In this document: piece after piece, positions 22,908-33,700 of the stretch
Layout: every line of letters begins with the position of its first letter
Numbering within the stretch: the stretch's first letter is position 1
From: Apiosordaria backusii
Lineage: Eukaryota; Ascomycota; Sordariomycetes; Sordariales; Lasiosphaeriaceae
Direction of reading: 5' to 3'
NCBI GenBank assembly: GCA_030549205.1
Contig: JAUKTV010000002.1
Location: 62,001-126,000, forward strand
Length of the DNA: 64,000 nt
The notes under the pieces: model-generated
What the model was told of the DNA's origin: nothing
Databases searched by the model: none
What the model saw: only the letters and a program-made list of their open reading frames with translations
Made by a program: the position numbers and the translations under genes

Positions 22908-25264
22908 ATGACGAGCACTTTGGAAGGGCATGTTGCCGGAATTTTGAAGCACAAAGTCGGGACAAGCCGCCAACAGGAGCGGAAGGCTTGGGAGGCGGAG
23001 TTGAAAGTGCTCGTCGCACGGCTGCAACGCGCCAGTCCCGATGTCCTCGCTGGCATTGCTGATCAGTTTGCTGTTGCTGCCAGAGATCGTGAGTGCGCTT
23101 ATAAGGATCTGTTCAACAAACACTACTGACCAGCTGGATAGCATCATGGAGAAAGGTCATCGGAGAGTCGGGCTTGCTGTCATTCTTTCTGAACTCTATC
23201 CCCGTTTCTGATGTCGACTCGTTATGGTCGCATCCGCTGAACAAGCAGGCCTTGAGGCTTATCGCCAATGCTTGTGTCGACAATAGTGAGTAGTCCCGAG
23301 GATGCGTGACACAAATCTCAGACTCACATACCCAACTTGAACAGACGAGAACAGAAATGTCGTGGTTGCATCTGGCAAGTTGACAGATACCATCATGATG
23401 TTTTTGAGCGATGACAAACTGGTCCCTTTTGCAATCATCACGATACTTAATGCTTGCGTAGAGTTCAGTAAGAAGACATCCCCGGCTGCATTCTATCTTG
23501 CACACAACCTAACACAATGTCTCTAGGCCCAGCTCAACTTCAGGTCTCCAACGCCGCATTGAGTCAGGTGTTGATCGATCTCGTGTCGGGGGAGCGGCTC
23601 GAGAGTTGCGAGACACATCTAAGCAAGATCATGACGATCCTTGAAATGCTCACCAATCACGGTATGATCCTACTCCCGAAACTCAAACGCCACCATCACC
23701 CAATGGCTAACACCCCATGTCAGAATCCGAATTTAAAATCTGCTACCCCCGCACCCCAGCCTCCCTTCTCGCCCTGGCAATAGGCAAGCACTACGACGCC
23801 GACGCCGAGACATTCCTCTCCATCTGCACCGCCGCCCTCGCCTACCTGACCCGCCGCGACCTCCAGATCTCCTTCATCCAAAACGGGAACTTTGAGCTGC
23901 TAGAAGAAGCCTTTTTCCAATCCTACACCCGCTTTGACATTGCAGACATTGACACCGAAACCGCCGATCAACTCAAGCAAGTCCACAACACCTTTGTCCA
24001 CCTTTTTGCAGACATCACCGACATCCCCAACTTTTCCAACTTCTACCCCTTCGACGACAGCAAAGAAGTAGAAACTCTGATCTCGTGGCTGGGGTACGCT
24101 CGCCACCCCCAGCTGCAAATAGCAGCTTGTTTGGCGCTGGGGAATATTGGTCGCTCAGACGAAGCGACCATTTCCCTGCTTCCTCGGGTAGAGGAGGGTC
24201 TCACGAGGATCCTGGTCCGGTCGATACCCTCTCAAAAACCCATCCCTTCATCTTCGGTTCCTCCGACGTTGCAGCTTACGCATGCTGCGCTCGGGTTTGT
24301 GAAAAACTTGGCTGTTCCCGCGGTCAATAAACCGGCTTTGGGGGGTGGGTTGCTGGGGAGTGTTTTGCCGAGACTGTGGGAGTCGTTTGGGAGGAGTCAG
24401 CCGTCGATGCAATTCGCTGCTGTCAGCTTGGCGAGACTGTTGCTTGTGGGGTGCAGGGAGAATGTGAAGCTTATTTGTGCGGTTGAGCCTGTTGTTGACA
24501 ATGATGATGGTGTTGAGGGTATGGGTGAAGCATCGCAGGAGGGAGCAAGGTCGTCTCACAGAAGAACCAAACTGGAATCGCTTTACAAGTCGGCAGTGTC
24601 GGGCGTGAATGAGGAACCGACCAAACTTGAGGCTGCGAGGGCGGTGGTGTCGGCGGTGTGCAGGGTGCTTGCGCAGGATCCTTCCATTCTTGGTGATTCG
24701 GGGGTGGTGGAGGAGTTTTACAACACGCACTCGGACGTTATCAAGGCATCTTTCACGACAATGCTGATGCAGACGAAATGGCCGTCTGTGAGGTCGGATG
24801 CTATCACCGTCCTGGCGCTCATGGCGAACCAATACCCAGAAGGAAGCAACATGGCGTTGAAGGTGGTGGAGGACACCAGCTCCGGGGAGGGGGTTCTCAA
24901 GGCGTTGGTGAGAGCTGTGACGGGGGAGGAGGGGTTGGTGGGGGAGTACCTTGACACTACTTTCAACAAGGTGGAGGAGATTGAGGAGGAGCAAGGAGAG
25001 AAAGAGACCAAGGAGGTGACGGAGCTTGTTCAAGGGTTGGGGCTGGAGCCTCAACAGGCTGACACCCAAGCGCAGAAACAGCCAGAGAGAATGGTCAAGG
25101 TTGATAGGGAGAATGCGCTTGTCTTGATGGCTATGTTGCTGGGAAAATTCAAGGAGGAGCTGTCGCCTGCTAGGAGGAGGTTGGTGGAAGCTGCACTGGA
25201 GAAGGGTGGGGAGCTCGTCGTGAAGGACAGAGCGGCTGAGGGGGAGAAGTCGAGCCAGGTGTAG
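22908..25264 (+). CDS. SmgGDS-like armadillo protein (RAP1GDS1 family)
   Basis: Five exons join in one frame: 22908–23088, 23142–23285, 23345–23467, 23527–23661 and 23724–25264. The introns are 53–62 bp with GTGAGT, GTAAGA or GTATGA donors. The product is 707 residues. It is all-helical with repeated LxxLxNxAxxx segments. Examples are 'NKQALRLIANACVDN', 'VPFAIITILNACVEF', 'HPQLQIAACLALGNIGRSDE', 'THAALGFVKNLAVPAVNK' and 'SMQFAAVSLARLLLVGCREN'. This layout and the closing 'RENALVLMAMLLGKFK' resemble SmgGDS proteins, armadillo-repeat chaperones and exchange factors for polybasic small GTPases of the Rho/Rap type. The C-terminal 80 residues are Glu/Lys-rich. All four splice junctions are phase 1, which supports the model. 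The start ATG lies in a CCAAAATGAC context. Confidence 0.82.
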
Positions 25265-25672
25265 GAGATACCTGGTGAGTTCTTGTACACTTTCGCAATC
25301 AGTTAAGAGAAGTCATATTTCGCGAAAGATAGTAGCTGGTTCTGAAGCACGGGAGTCAGTGTGGGGGCTGGCACAAAGGCTCGGGGTTGCTGGAAATAAT
25401 ATCAAGTAGTGCTGGTATATCTCGAGAGATGACAGTCTGTACTAGCGTTCAAATAGCGAAATATATAGATCATAGCAACGGTCACTGGATCATCAAAGTG
25501 TTCAAAACCCAATCAATTACGCTGATCACCCAGATATCATGTGGCCATCAATCATGCTTTTTTTCCCTTGTCCATTCATTTGTGAATGCTCTAAATCCCT
25601 ATGATGTGTGTTATCTGCCTGGACCCGAGAGTCTGCCCCCGAACTACACAGCCATGGAGAGAGAACTTTGCC

Positions 25673-25924
25673 TTAGTGTAGGGCGGCCGCTGCAGCGGCA
25701 TGGACCTTCCACTCAAGATCACCAGGCGGATGTGTTGAATCTTGGGTGGCGCGGAGAATAGCGAGGATGTTTCTCTTATTCGGTACCTTCGTGCCTCTTG
25801 ATAGACATTCTTCAAAGTGACAGAACATTCCTATAAGCTCCAGCGCAGCTTTTCTGTTCTTGAGGGCATTGTCGTTGGTTAAGGTAAGGTAGGTAGGGGC
25901 ACCTGAGTCCGAACCCTTCAGCAT
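25673..25924 (-). pseudogene. C-terminal fragment of GNAT/ankyrin/Cys-motif family (relic A)
   Basis: The fragment encodes about 80 residues. Its core, 'ALELIGMFCHFEECLS' followed by 'KVPNKRNILAILRATQ' and PPGDLEWKVHAAAAAALH, aligns with the same part of the two larger relics downstream ('QLVNMFAHFAQCVS…KIPNEKNILAICQAGQ…PSDEEWQRHAITVAG'). It lacks everything N-terminal, including the CTCG box, and has no ATG in a good position. Just upstream (25925–26130) the sequence turns AT-rich. It is the most eroded of three tandem family members. Confidence 0.6.
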
Positions 25925-26236
25925 CTCGGGCTGCCCATCGTCCTATCTAAATGAGGTAAATGTATGTATTATTTAGTTTTTTTGATTATAATCTATATGG
26001 TAGTTAGCCAATCAGAAAAAAAGGCAAACAATCTTTACTATATGTGTATGTTCCGGGTACATATACAGAAGCTGTAAACAACAATGTCCCTACCTAAGTT
26101 GGTAGTGACCTAGTCAAGAGGGCGTGTTTCGATCCTTGTGCAGTCTTTCATCCTTAAACGACGCGAGGAAGTGATAACGGCTCATGCAGCCTCCATTAAT
26201 CGGTATTTAGCACCGTCGACCCATTCGTCTCTCATT

Positions 26237-27335
26237 TCACCGAAAAATCCACTCCGCCCCTGCAAGGACTCGATAGCCGCAAAGGTTTTGGACAGCATGC
26301 CACTTCCCATCGTTAAAGCAACTTGGAAGGGCATCAAACTGTACCCTCAATGCTTCGTACTCTTGCGGCACCTGGTCCTGGGACACCTGCTTCCATGCTT
26401 CCTCGGCGTGTCGAAAAAGCTTGTAGCCGACATCGCACATTTGGCCACCTGCCGAAAGATACGCCTTGCCCATAGAGGAATGCGAAGACCTAAATATCTT
26501 CAGTATGTTCTTCTCATTGGGAATCAAGGGGTTTGACTGCTGTTGGAGGCACTGGGAAACATGAAGAAACATTTCCAGATACCCCATTGCGGCCTCGCGA
26601 CTCGTTTCCAACTTCTCTCTCGTTTTGAATCCCATGTCTTCCCCCAACTTTATGTTTCGCTCAACCCATTCTAGTACTGGTAAATCGTCCAGAGACTGCC
26701 CCAAGTTGTTGTGCAGGAGTTGGGCCTGATCTTGGAGAACCAAATGGGTTCGCGGGCTGAGGAACCCCCCTGTGCATATCCCGCATGTGCAGCCGTACCT
26801 GTCCCTCAATATCTGCTGGAGGAAGCTGAGGTCGAGATTAGGCCTGCCTGGGATGGCGGACCCGCCCTAGTATGAAGTCATCAATATCATCCTCTCTCCA
26901 AACACCAGTTCCCCTCGTGGGGCCCTTGTTCCACCATCTTGGGTTAAGACCACCGCTCGGGGTGACGATCGCTCTTGCCGCAGCCCCGAGTTCAGTTGTC
27001 TGTTCAGGTAAGTCTTCCCAAAGATATCGGTTCCATGTCTCGAATGCATTGATAGCAACCAGTGTAGCCACGCAACAGGTTGGTTCCTCTTCAAATCCAG
27101 TAGAAACACCACGGGCCTTTGATGTGATCCTCCTCAGCCACAGTCGATCGTGGTTAATGCAGTCGTCATGTTCGATATTTTGGTCGCTGTCATCGTAATC
27201 GGAGTTCTTGTTCGGATCCACCACATCTGTCTCGATCTTGATGTTGCTGCCCATGATTGGCAGACGGTGACCTCGTCGTGACAAATATCTCGGATGACGA
27301 TCGTCGAGCTGTTCTGGGTGATCATCAGAGACCAA
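26237..27335 (-). pseudogene. Internally deleted GNAT/Cys-motif paralog (relic B)
   Basis: Two minus-strand frames belong together. The upstream one (27335–26838; first ATG at 27254, MGSNIKIETD) matches the N-terminal part of the 28–30.7 kb gene up to its 'TRGTGVW' box and the beginning of the acetyltransferase fold. The downstream one (26809–26237, open from about 26860) starts at the equivalent of the C-terminal box 'DRYGCTCGICTGGFLSPRTH' and continues through IPNEKNILKIFRSS to a WIFR end. The acetyltransferase core and the ankyrin repeats are missing between them and the frame changes. This is an internal deletion rather than an intron, since no plausible donor or acceptor is present. Parts could still be expressed, but the ancestral architecture is gone. 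Confidence 0.6.
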
Positions 27336-27968
27336 TCCTGGTTTCGGTTGAGCTGTCTGATACGGATAAGTAACTCACTCGCCCAAAAGTATGTGGCACT
27401 GCAATAGTCGAGTTTTGAAGCGTTGTGCTTGGCCAGAGAAAGTGAGAAAGGGATGAGCCCGAGGTGAATTCAAGTGTGGAAGAGCATGGGAGGACGTGCA
27501 ACCTGATTACAATGAAATGATGAACTGACTCGGGGAAGAATTCCAGGTTGTTGGTAGCCGAGAGGCGCTGTAATTAGCTGTGGAAAATATTATTATATGC
27601 TTAAGGTACCTCAGGCTGGCCCAGACCAAACTGCAACAGCAGGCCACGCGCCTTCCACCGCAAACGCACCGCAGAAACGTGTTGCCCAACGTCAAACAGA
27701 TGGTTCTTCGCTTTTCGGCATGGAACCAGGGCATCTCCCATTCTCTTCCATTTCCTTCAGACGCAGTCCACTCTTTACGCTCGGCTCATCGGAGGTACAG
27801 AGAACAATGCCAAGGCAAGCAATATAAACGGAGGCTCTCTGATGGCCCAATCTTAGCTTCATTTGGCCTTGAAACCTGTCCATATCGATCTGACAGATTT
27901 GCTAATGTTACAAATCGCAAACACCCTCCCAATCGCCCTCTTCTCATAACGCTGATAACCCAGCTTAC
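27336..27968. other. Intergenic between relics B and C
   Basis: Mixed-composition sequence with overlapping open frames on both strands and no recognisable domain. It probably includes the former promoter of relic B. Confidence 0.4.
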
Positions 27969-28532
27969 CTAGGCATCGTCGTCCTCGGCAATGGGCTTCC
28001 AGAGATTCTCAAAGGGCCCAAAGTACCCATCATTGATGCATCTTGGAACGTCTTCCCACGCCTTCCACAACCTCTCATCCTTATTGACTCCAGTCCGATT
28101 GCCCAACCAAATTGTGGTGGCCTGGTCAGCCAATTTTGATCCCGCGACAGTAATGGCGTGGCGTTGCCATTCCTCATCGGATGGCTGGTGCGATGCTTGG
28201 CCAGCTTGGCAGATAGCTAAGATGTTCTTCTCGTTGGGTATTTTCGGGGCCGAATCCGTCGTGGGAGAAACACACTGGGCAAAATGGGCAAACATGTTCA
28301 CCAACTGTTGCGCCTTGTCCAAGTTCTTCTCGGGATCCTCCTCGGTGATGTACCTGCCAGGTGTAGACCGATAAACGAATCGCCACCAAAACTCTGAAAA
28401 TCCAAGCCTCTTCAGCTCACCATCCCAGTGATCGTACAGGCCCTCAGCTGCATATCGCAGGATCACCTGCGAACGTGAACTCAACCAACCACACAAGCAA
28501 GAGCCGCACGTGCAACCGTACTTAAATCTCAA

Positions 28533-28540
28533 GACCTGCT
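28533..28540. repeat. 8-bp target-site duplication, left copy (GACCTGCT)
   Basis: A perfect match to 29223–29230 on the other side of the element. Because the pair is unmutated, the insertion may be recent. Confidence 0.9.
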
Positions 28541-29222
28541 CAGGGTGGGCAGTGAGCCGAGACCGGTCTCATCTCATATAGTGAGACGAGCGAGCGAGCC
28601 GAGACGAGATTAGGCTATTTTGGCCTGAGCCGAGCCGGGTCGGCCCACTGGCTCGTCTCACTATCTCACTGAGCCAGGGCAATTGTGGATACCACGGCGG
28701 TGAGGTTGTAGATACTGTGGTTGTGGTGTTGAGGGGGGGGTAAACTGGGTTCAGGGGCACTCAGGGGCTCCACTCGGCCCGCAATAACCCATTGATCCGA
28801 AGAAAATTCGGATCTTCCGGCTGTTCGGTAATGGCCAATTCGTCGTTTTTTGCTGTTTGAAGGCCAATTTGCAATTCGTTGTTTTCGAACGCGCGTTGCT
28901 CAGAGTCATCGCCCTGCCTTCGGCCACGCCTCCGCGACCACCGACCTCACTGCCCACCTCCGACCTCACTGCCCACCGACCTCATGAAGCAGTGGCCTAC
29001 AGTGTAGAGCCTCAACACCATGGAGTTGTAGATAGTTCGAATATACAGGCCTTCCTTCACCTTGCCAAGACCGGCCCGGAGTATCCACTTTCAGGCCGTC
29101 TCACTGAGACCGTGATACGAGACAAGACGGCTCCGGCCATGGGATGAGCCGGGCCCCGGATCCGGTGGGACGAGCCGGAGCGACCCCCAATCTCATCTCA
29201 TCTCGGCTCACTGCCCACCCTG
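28541..29222. mobile_element. Non-autonomous hAT-like element (682 bp) with terminal inverted repeats
   Basis: Both ends carry the inverted repeat CAGGGTGGGCAGTGAGCCGA (28541–28560, and its complement ending at 29222). The CAGGG start is typical of hAT elements. The flanks are an identical 8-bp direct repeat GACCTGCT (28533–28540 and 29223–29230), the hallmark of hAT target duplication. The interior has no transposase frame. It holds many GAGCCGAGAC/TGAGACGAG subterminal motifs in both orientations. The element interrupts the GNAT–ankyrin gene and would need an autonomous partner elsewhere in the genome to move. Confidence 0.9.
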
Positions 29223-29230
29223 GACCTGCT
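29223..29230. repeat. 8-bp target-site duplication, right copy (GACCTGCT)
   Basis: A perfect match to 28533–28540. On the minus strand the duplicated octamer reads AGCAGGTC, within the codons for Gln-Gln-Val of the interrupted gene. Confidence 0.9.
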
Positions 29231-30659
29231 GCACTAGCTTCGAGTGTTCCTCAATGTCCGCCACAGCCTCTTCGGTGAGCCCACTCAGATTCACACAGGG
29301 GATCCGGTTCAGCCTGCACAGAGAATCTATTGTTTCCTGACCGAACCCTTCGAAACTTTTGTACGGCGCGCGCAGCACAGACTTTTCCCTTTTTTCGCGG
29401 CACCTCGTGCTTTCCATGTAGCGCTTGAGGGCCTCCAGGGGCGTCTCGCCGCGCATGTTTCGGATTTCCGCGAGGTCCGGCTTGCACGTGAGCAAGAACT
29501 TGATCGCCTCAGGCTTGGACGAAACGGCGGCGAGGTGCAAGAGGGTGTTGCCGAACTCGTCGCGGACAAGCCAGTCGTCGTGGGTTCGATCCTTTGGCAT
29601 CACCGCTTTGAGCAGGCTGGTGCAATGCCCATCAGTTTTGTGGTGTTTGCTCATGTCTCGGACAAGAGCAGTCATGTGTACGGGGATGACAGGAGGGCGG
29701 AGGTATCCCTCAGACAGAGGTTTCGTCTCGATGCTGTCGCTCAGCGCGGCGTCCTCTGAAGCGCCAAGTCTTTTGGAAGGGTGCTCAGGATCTGTCGTGT
29801 AGGCGAACCAGGTTGACCTTCCAACACGGCGAAATCCTTGTGCTCTCCAAAAGCACTCGGATGCGGACACCACGTATGAAAGAACTTGCCGGCGGTGCAG
29901 GTTGGTATTTGTGGTGACCCTTGATATCTCTTCCGGTAGAGCACCAGGATGGACAAACGCATAGAGGGTTATCGGTAAGCCGTTCTTCTTGACGATGGTC
30001 TGGAAGCTCTCCTCGAGGAGAGTGTTCACGACCCTTGTACCCAAGCCCTCCCCACGCCAGTCGGGGTGAACATAGAGTCTGTCGATCATAAGGACGAACT
30101 CAGCGTTCTCTCGGTTCAGTTCTTTTCCCCAGACACCGGTTCCTCTGGTACGACAATAGATGGGGTCATACCACTCTTCTTTCAGCCTGCCATCCGCATC
30201 GTAGAGAGCCCGTGCTAAGCCGCCGGTATCGTAGCCACGGGAGTGGAGCGTAGGTGCATCGCGCATGTCTTGCTGGAAGTCTGAGCGAAATCCGACGTCG
30301 AAGAAGCTCAAGAGAGCCGCGTTGCACTCTGCCAGGACTGCACCATCAGGGCCATAAGCAGTGCACCAGACCTCCGTGAACCAGGGCGGACGAGGCTCTT
30401 TCTCCGCGGGTGCGGGAAGTCCACTCTGAATAAGCCGCTCTCGCTCCAGTCTGCCCCGAACCCGCCGCTCTTCTTCAAGTTCGTCGTCTGGGGTGCGCTC
30501 GTAGTCCTCGTCGTCCTCTTCATGGCCTTGGAAGCATGTGTCGATGCTGACATCTTCCTCGACGTTGAGATTCTTCATCTTGGAGTCCTCTACCACGGAG
30601 ATGTTAGTGTCTGAACTAAAAGGTTTTGATTTTCCCGACAACTGGTGACGTGAGAGCAT

Positions 30660-33156
30660 ATAAACATGCCTTTCTGCAATCTGGGAGATCAGGCTTTATT
30701 TTATGCCGGTATGATGGTGTGCGAATATCCAAGAGGATCTGGTCTTGCCTGGCGCGATTTTCGTAGATTGAGAGAGATCCTGTGGCCGAATTGAGATGTT
30801 TTGTGGGCAGAAAAAAGCGTGATGAAAATTTCTGTGGGATGATTGCTTGTAACAAGAGGGGAGTAAAAATCGACAGACCGGCGAGAAGGAGCACAGACGG
30901 AGTGAGGGCCTGGATTGTGAGGCTCGGCGCCCGTCCTTGGCGTTCACACCCCCTCGTCGATTCCATCCCACTCCTCGCCTGTTCCGTCACCTTCCACATC
31001 TGCTCTGTGACTTTCCACAGAGAGTTATCCTTGCCTGAGGCACAGATGGGCTGGTACATGGACAGGATGTCTTCGAGCATATTTGCTATCAAGTCATGAG
31101 TGAAGGATGAAAATTCAGTTGTCCTGATTACCTACCTGTAGCTACCACACCTACATCTAACAAGCGTGCCTCGTCACAAAGGCAAATCCTAATGACTGGC
31201 TATCACTGTGGAGATTAACCTGAGTTAATATGGCCATGCAGCATACCTGATGTGGAAACATAAAAAAGAGTGAACATATCTGCCTAGAAACCCATTGACG
31301 GATGCGGTCATCACTCGAGATTTGTGTGCTGGCCATACAATGTGTGTGCTCACCGATCTCATACGTATGCTGGGTACCCGAGCGTAAGGTGTCTGCTGGT
31401 CAGCACGATGCGCATACTTGAGGTACCAATACACTGGACGTCCTCGCTCGGTATGATGCAGGTGCCCTCCCAGTTCGATACGTTTGCTCGGCAATATGAT
31501 ACGCGTCCAAAGCCAAACGTTGGACATTGCTGAAGCGACGCGTTAAGAACAGTAACAGCCAAATATTCTCAGAAAGTGAGAGGTTATGTTGAAGACGTCT
31601 ACCTAAAGAGACCCAAAGGCTGTTGTAGACGGATGTTGTTCTTGGATAATATTGAGAGTCCACGAAGAATAAACGTTGGGACAATACTGAGACAAGCACA
31701 CAATCCAGTTAAGGTGAAGGGAGGGGTATTAGGCTATGTCATTAATCTCGACAGGGAATTTCGGTGCCATAACCCACTAGAAAGCATCGGTTGCGTTTGT
31801 CTTCGGGGGTTGAGCTCTCACAACTATCTGATCAGCAAGATCCTTTCTTGAAGCCCCGTGTGACAGATACCTTCTCGAAAGATTCCGGTTACAGGGTAAA
31901 AAAAACCCTTTATGGAGAGCTGCCTGTGTTGCATATTACTTTACCATGTGCGCTTATTTAATATACCTCTCCCCATCTATTGGATTGTAGATGAAGAACC
32001 ACAAGGTGCTATAACCAAATGTGACTGAGCCACTATAGCTTCTGCGCGGTGACTGAGCGACATCTCCCCAGGCAAAGTCAGTTATGAAACGCAGCACACA
32101 TTAAATAAAAGCCATCTCTTATACCTCACAGGACAAGATATCAGGGTATGATACGTCGCAAACAAGGATCGATCCCCTCAACGGTGACTGAAGGGAAGAA
32201 TAAAGAAATTGATTGCTTGTCGGGGTGTGATTTTTACGCCCATGAGCCCAACATCACAAAATTGATCGGACTCACCAAACAGTGAGTCCTGATTGAAGGG
32301 GGGAAACCCTCAGTGAGCACATCTCTGTATCGATATGGCAGGTATGACCTGGGCTTGCAATGACAGTCCCGTGGAGAGTGACACCTGCAAGAATGACGGC
32401 CAACAGATAACAAAAGTGACGGTAGGATTCAGGGTGATTATCCAAGCCCAAGATGAAAGTCATGATGGACACGCAGTGCCTGACTCAAAGATGAATCCAA
32501 GGATGAGAGAGGACATTGCCGATGGTAATCGAGTTTATGTCATCTGTCCGGGGTGGATGCCAAGCAAACTACAGCCGCATCAATTCTACTGGCCCTCTGA
32601 CGCTTCCTGCGACTGGGGCTCGTTCCTTAACCAGGTCGTCCAGTTGTGAGACTTTAGAGGCTGTAAGCTCAGCCGTGGATTGGGATCTTTGTCTTTGAGA
32701 GGCACCGTTGGTAAGATCGTGGTTGCCAAGAGTGGCTGCCAAGAATAGCATATCACCACAAATGGTGGCTCCGCTGCAAAATTGTCCAACTCGACAAGGG
32801 TAGCATGCCTCTATGATGACCTTAATTCAACGTCATACCAGCTGTTTCCCCTTGTGATGGTTTTGAAAAATCACACGCGCATTTCAGCCCAGGATGACGT
32901 ACATGTAGGGTGGTAACTGTCCTCTGATGTTGGCTTTTGGTCTCTGTTTTAGATAGGTAGCGGCGGGCGGCGGTTGTCATTGGACTGACAATCACGATAT
33001 ACGGCCCTATCCATCATTGTGTTCATGTCCGCAGTCGAGTCGGCGTTTCCTTTGATCATTCTCACTGCAGTTCGTTAGCCACAATGTTCTGAGATTGCTG
33101 ATTTTCACAGCATGTATCAGGTAAGGTACCTAGCGCTCGAGGTCTTATCTGCATAC
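30660..33156. other. Gene-poor region, nothing firmly supported
   Basis: No gene is recognised. A plus-strand frame at 32335–32649 (104 residues, starting MAGMTWACNDSP) reads smoothly and ends in CDWGSFLNQVVQL, but it has no signal peptide, domain or splice support. A 20-bp-scale duplication (CTGTTCCGTCACCTTCCAC / CTGCTCTGTGACTTTCCAC) occurs near 30978–31018. The rest is mixed-composition intergenic sequence. Confidence 0.35.
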
Positions 33157-33700
33157 CTACGCCACCGGATATGTGCCAGCTCTTCCAACGATGGCCTGGC
33201 ATACTTGATCAAGACATCGTACAGCGTGGCTGCCTTGTAACTGGCAAGGCCCATGAGATATGCCTCCTGAATGCACTACGAGATGCTCCCCAAATCCTCT
33301 CTCCCAAATCCTCGCTGGGAATTTATGTATTTCTTCATCAGCCCACGGTAATTATCCAACCCGAAGGGGTAAGTCGCTTTGCCGTACTTAAACTGAGATT
33401 GTGCGATGGAGACGCAGTCGCCTTCAGAGTATGAAGGCGGTTCAGGCTCGAACGGCGCCAGGCTGCCCTCGGTGGTAGCGTTTCATTGCGGTCTTATGCT
33501 TCTCGAGCTCGGCATAGTAGCGGCGCTTTGAACTCTGTCTGACGTGGTAGTCGTAGAGATTTGGGTATTTTGGGTTCCTCGGGTAATTCTTCCCAGCTCT
33601 TTGCCACTAGATCTGGACATTTTTCTCTAGCAGGTTTCCTGAGCATCTCTTCCCAGCTTACAGCCATCGGTATGTTTGTAGTCAAAGCAGCAGATGTGGG
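33157..33700 (-). pseudogene. Frameshifted relic of an unrecognised protein gene
   Basis: Coding-like sequence continues along the minus strand but jumps frames. One frame gives 'NYPRNPKYPNLYDYHVRQSS' then YYAELEKHKTAMKRYHRGQPG. Around 33455 it shifts to 'APFEPEPPSYSEGDCVSIAQ' then FKYGKATYPFGLDNYRGLMKKY. An in-frame TAG at 33276–33278 follows, after which 'CIQEAYLMGLASYKAATLYD' and LEELAHIRWRR continue to a likely GTATGC donor at 33156. The start is probably MAVSWEEMLRKP near 33665, again in another frame. At least two frameshifts and one stop imply a pseudogene. The family was not recognised. Confidence 0.5.

Larger units (their letters stand above)
27969..30659 (-). pseudogene. GNAT acetyltransferase–ankyrin–Cys-motif protein split by a transposon (relic C)
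   Basis: From ATG 30659 the first part (to 29223) encodes an acidic N-terminus and a 'TRGTGVWGKEL' box. A GNAT fold follows, with the acetyl-CoA loop in 'VHPDWRGEGLGTRVV' (R-x-x-G-x-G). Then come 'CFWRAQGFRRVGRSTWFAY', one to two ankyrin repeats ('DEFGNTLLHLAAVSSKPEAI', 'NMRGETPLEALKRY') and a helical linker. At 29222 the frame enters an inserted element and stops after four codons (QGGQ). Beyond the element (28532 to 27969) the same frame resumes as LRFKYGCTCGSCLCGWLSSR and runs to the end. Removing the 682-bp element plus one 8-bp target copy restores a single frame across the junction. The full ancestral protein would be about 670 residues. GNAT enzymes transfer an acetyl group to amines; the substrate here is unknown. 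It is either a pseudogene or a truncated acetyltransferase–ankyrin protein. Confidence 0.78.

Noticed and set aside
28541..29222. The 682-bp insertion as a natural intron of the GNAT–ankyrin gene
   Set aside because: It has inverted ends and an 8-bp target duplication, and its borders do not follow GT–AG; a transposon explains every feature.
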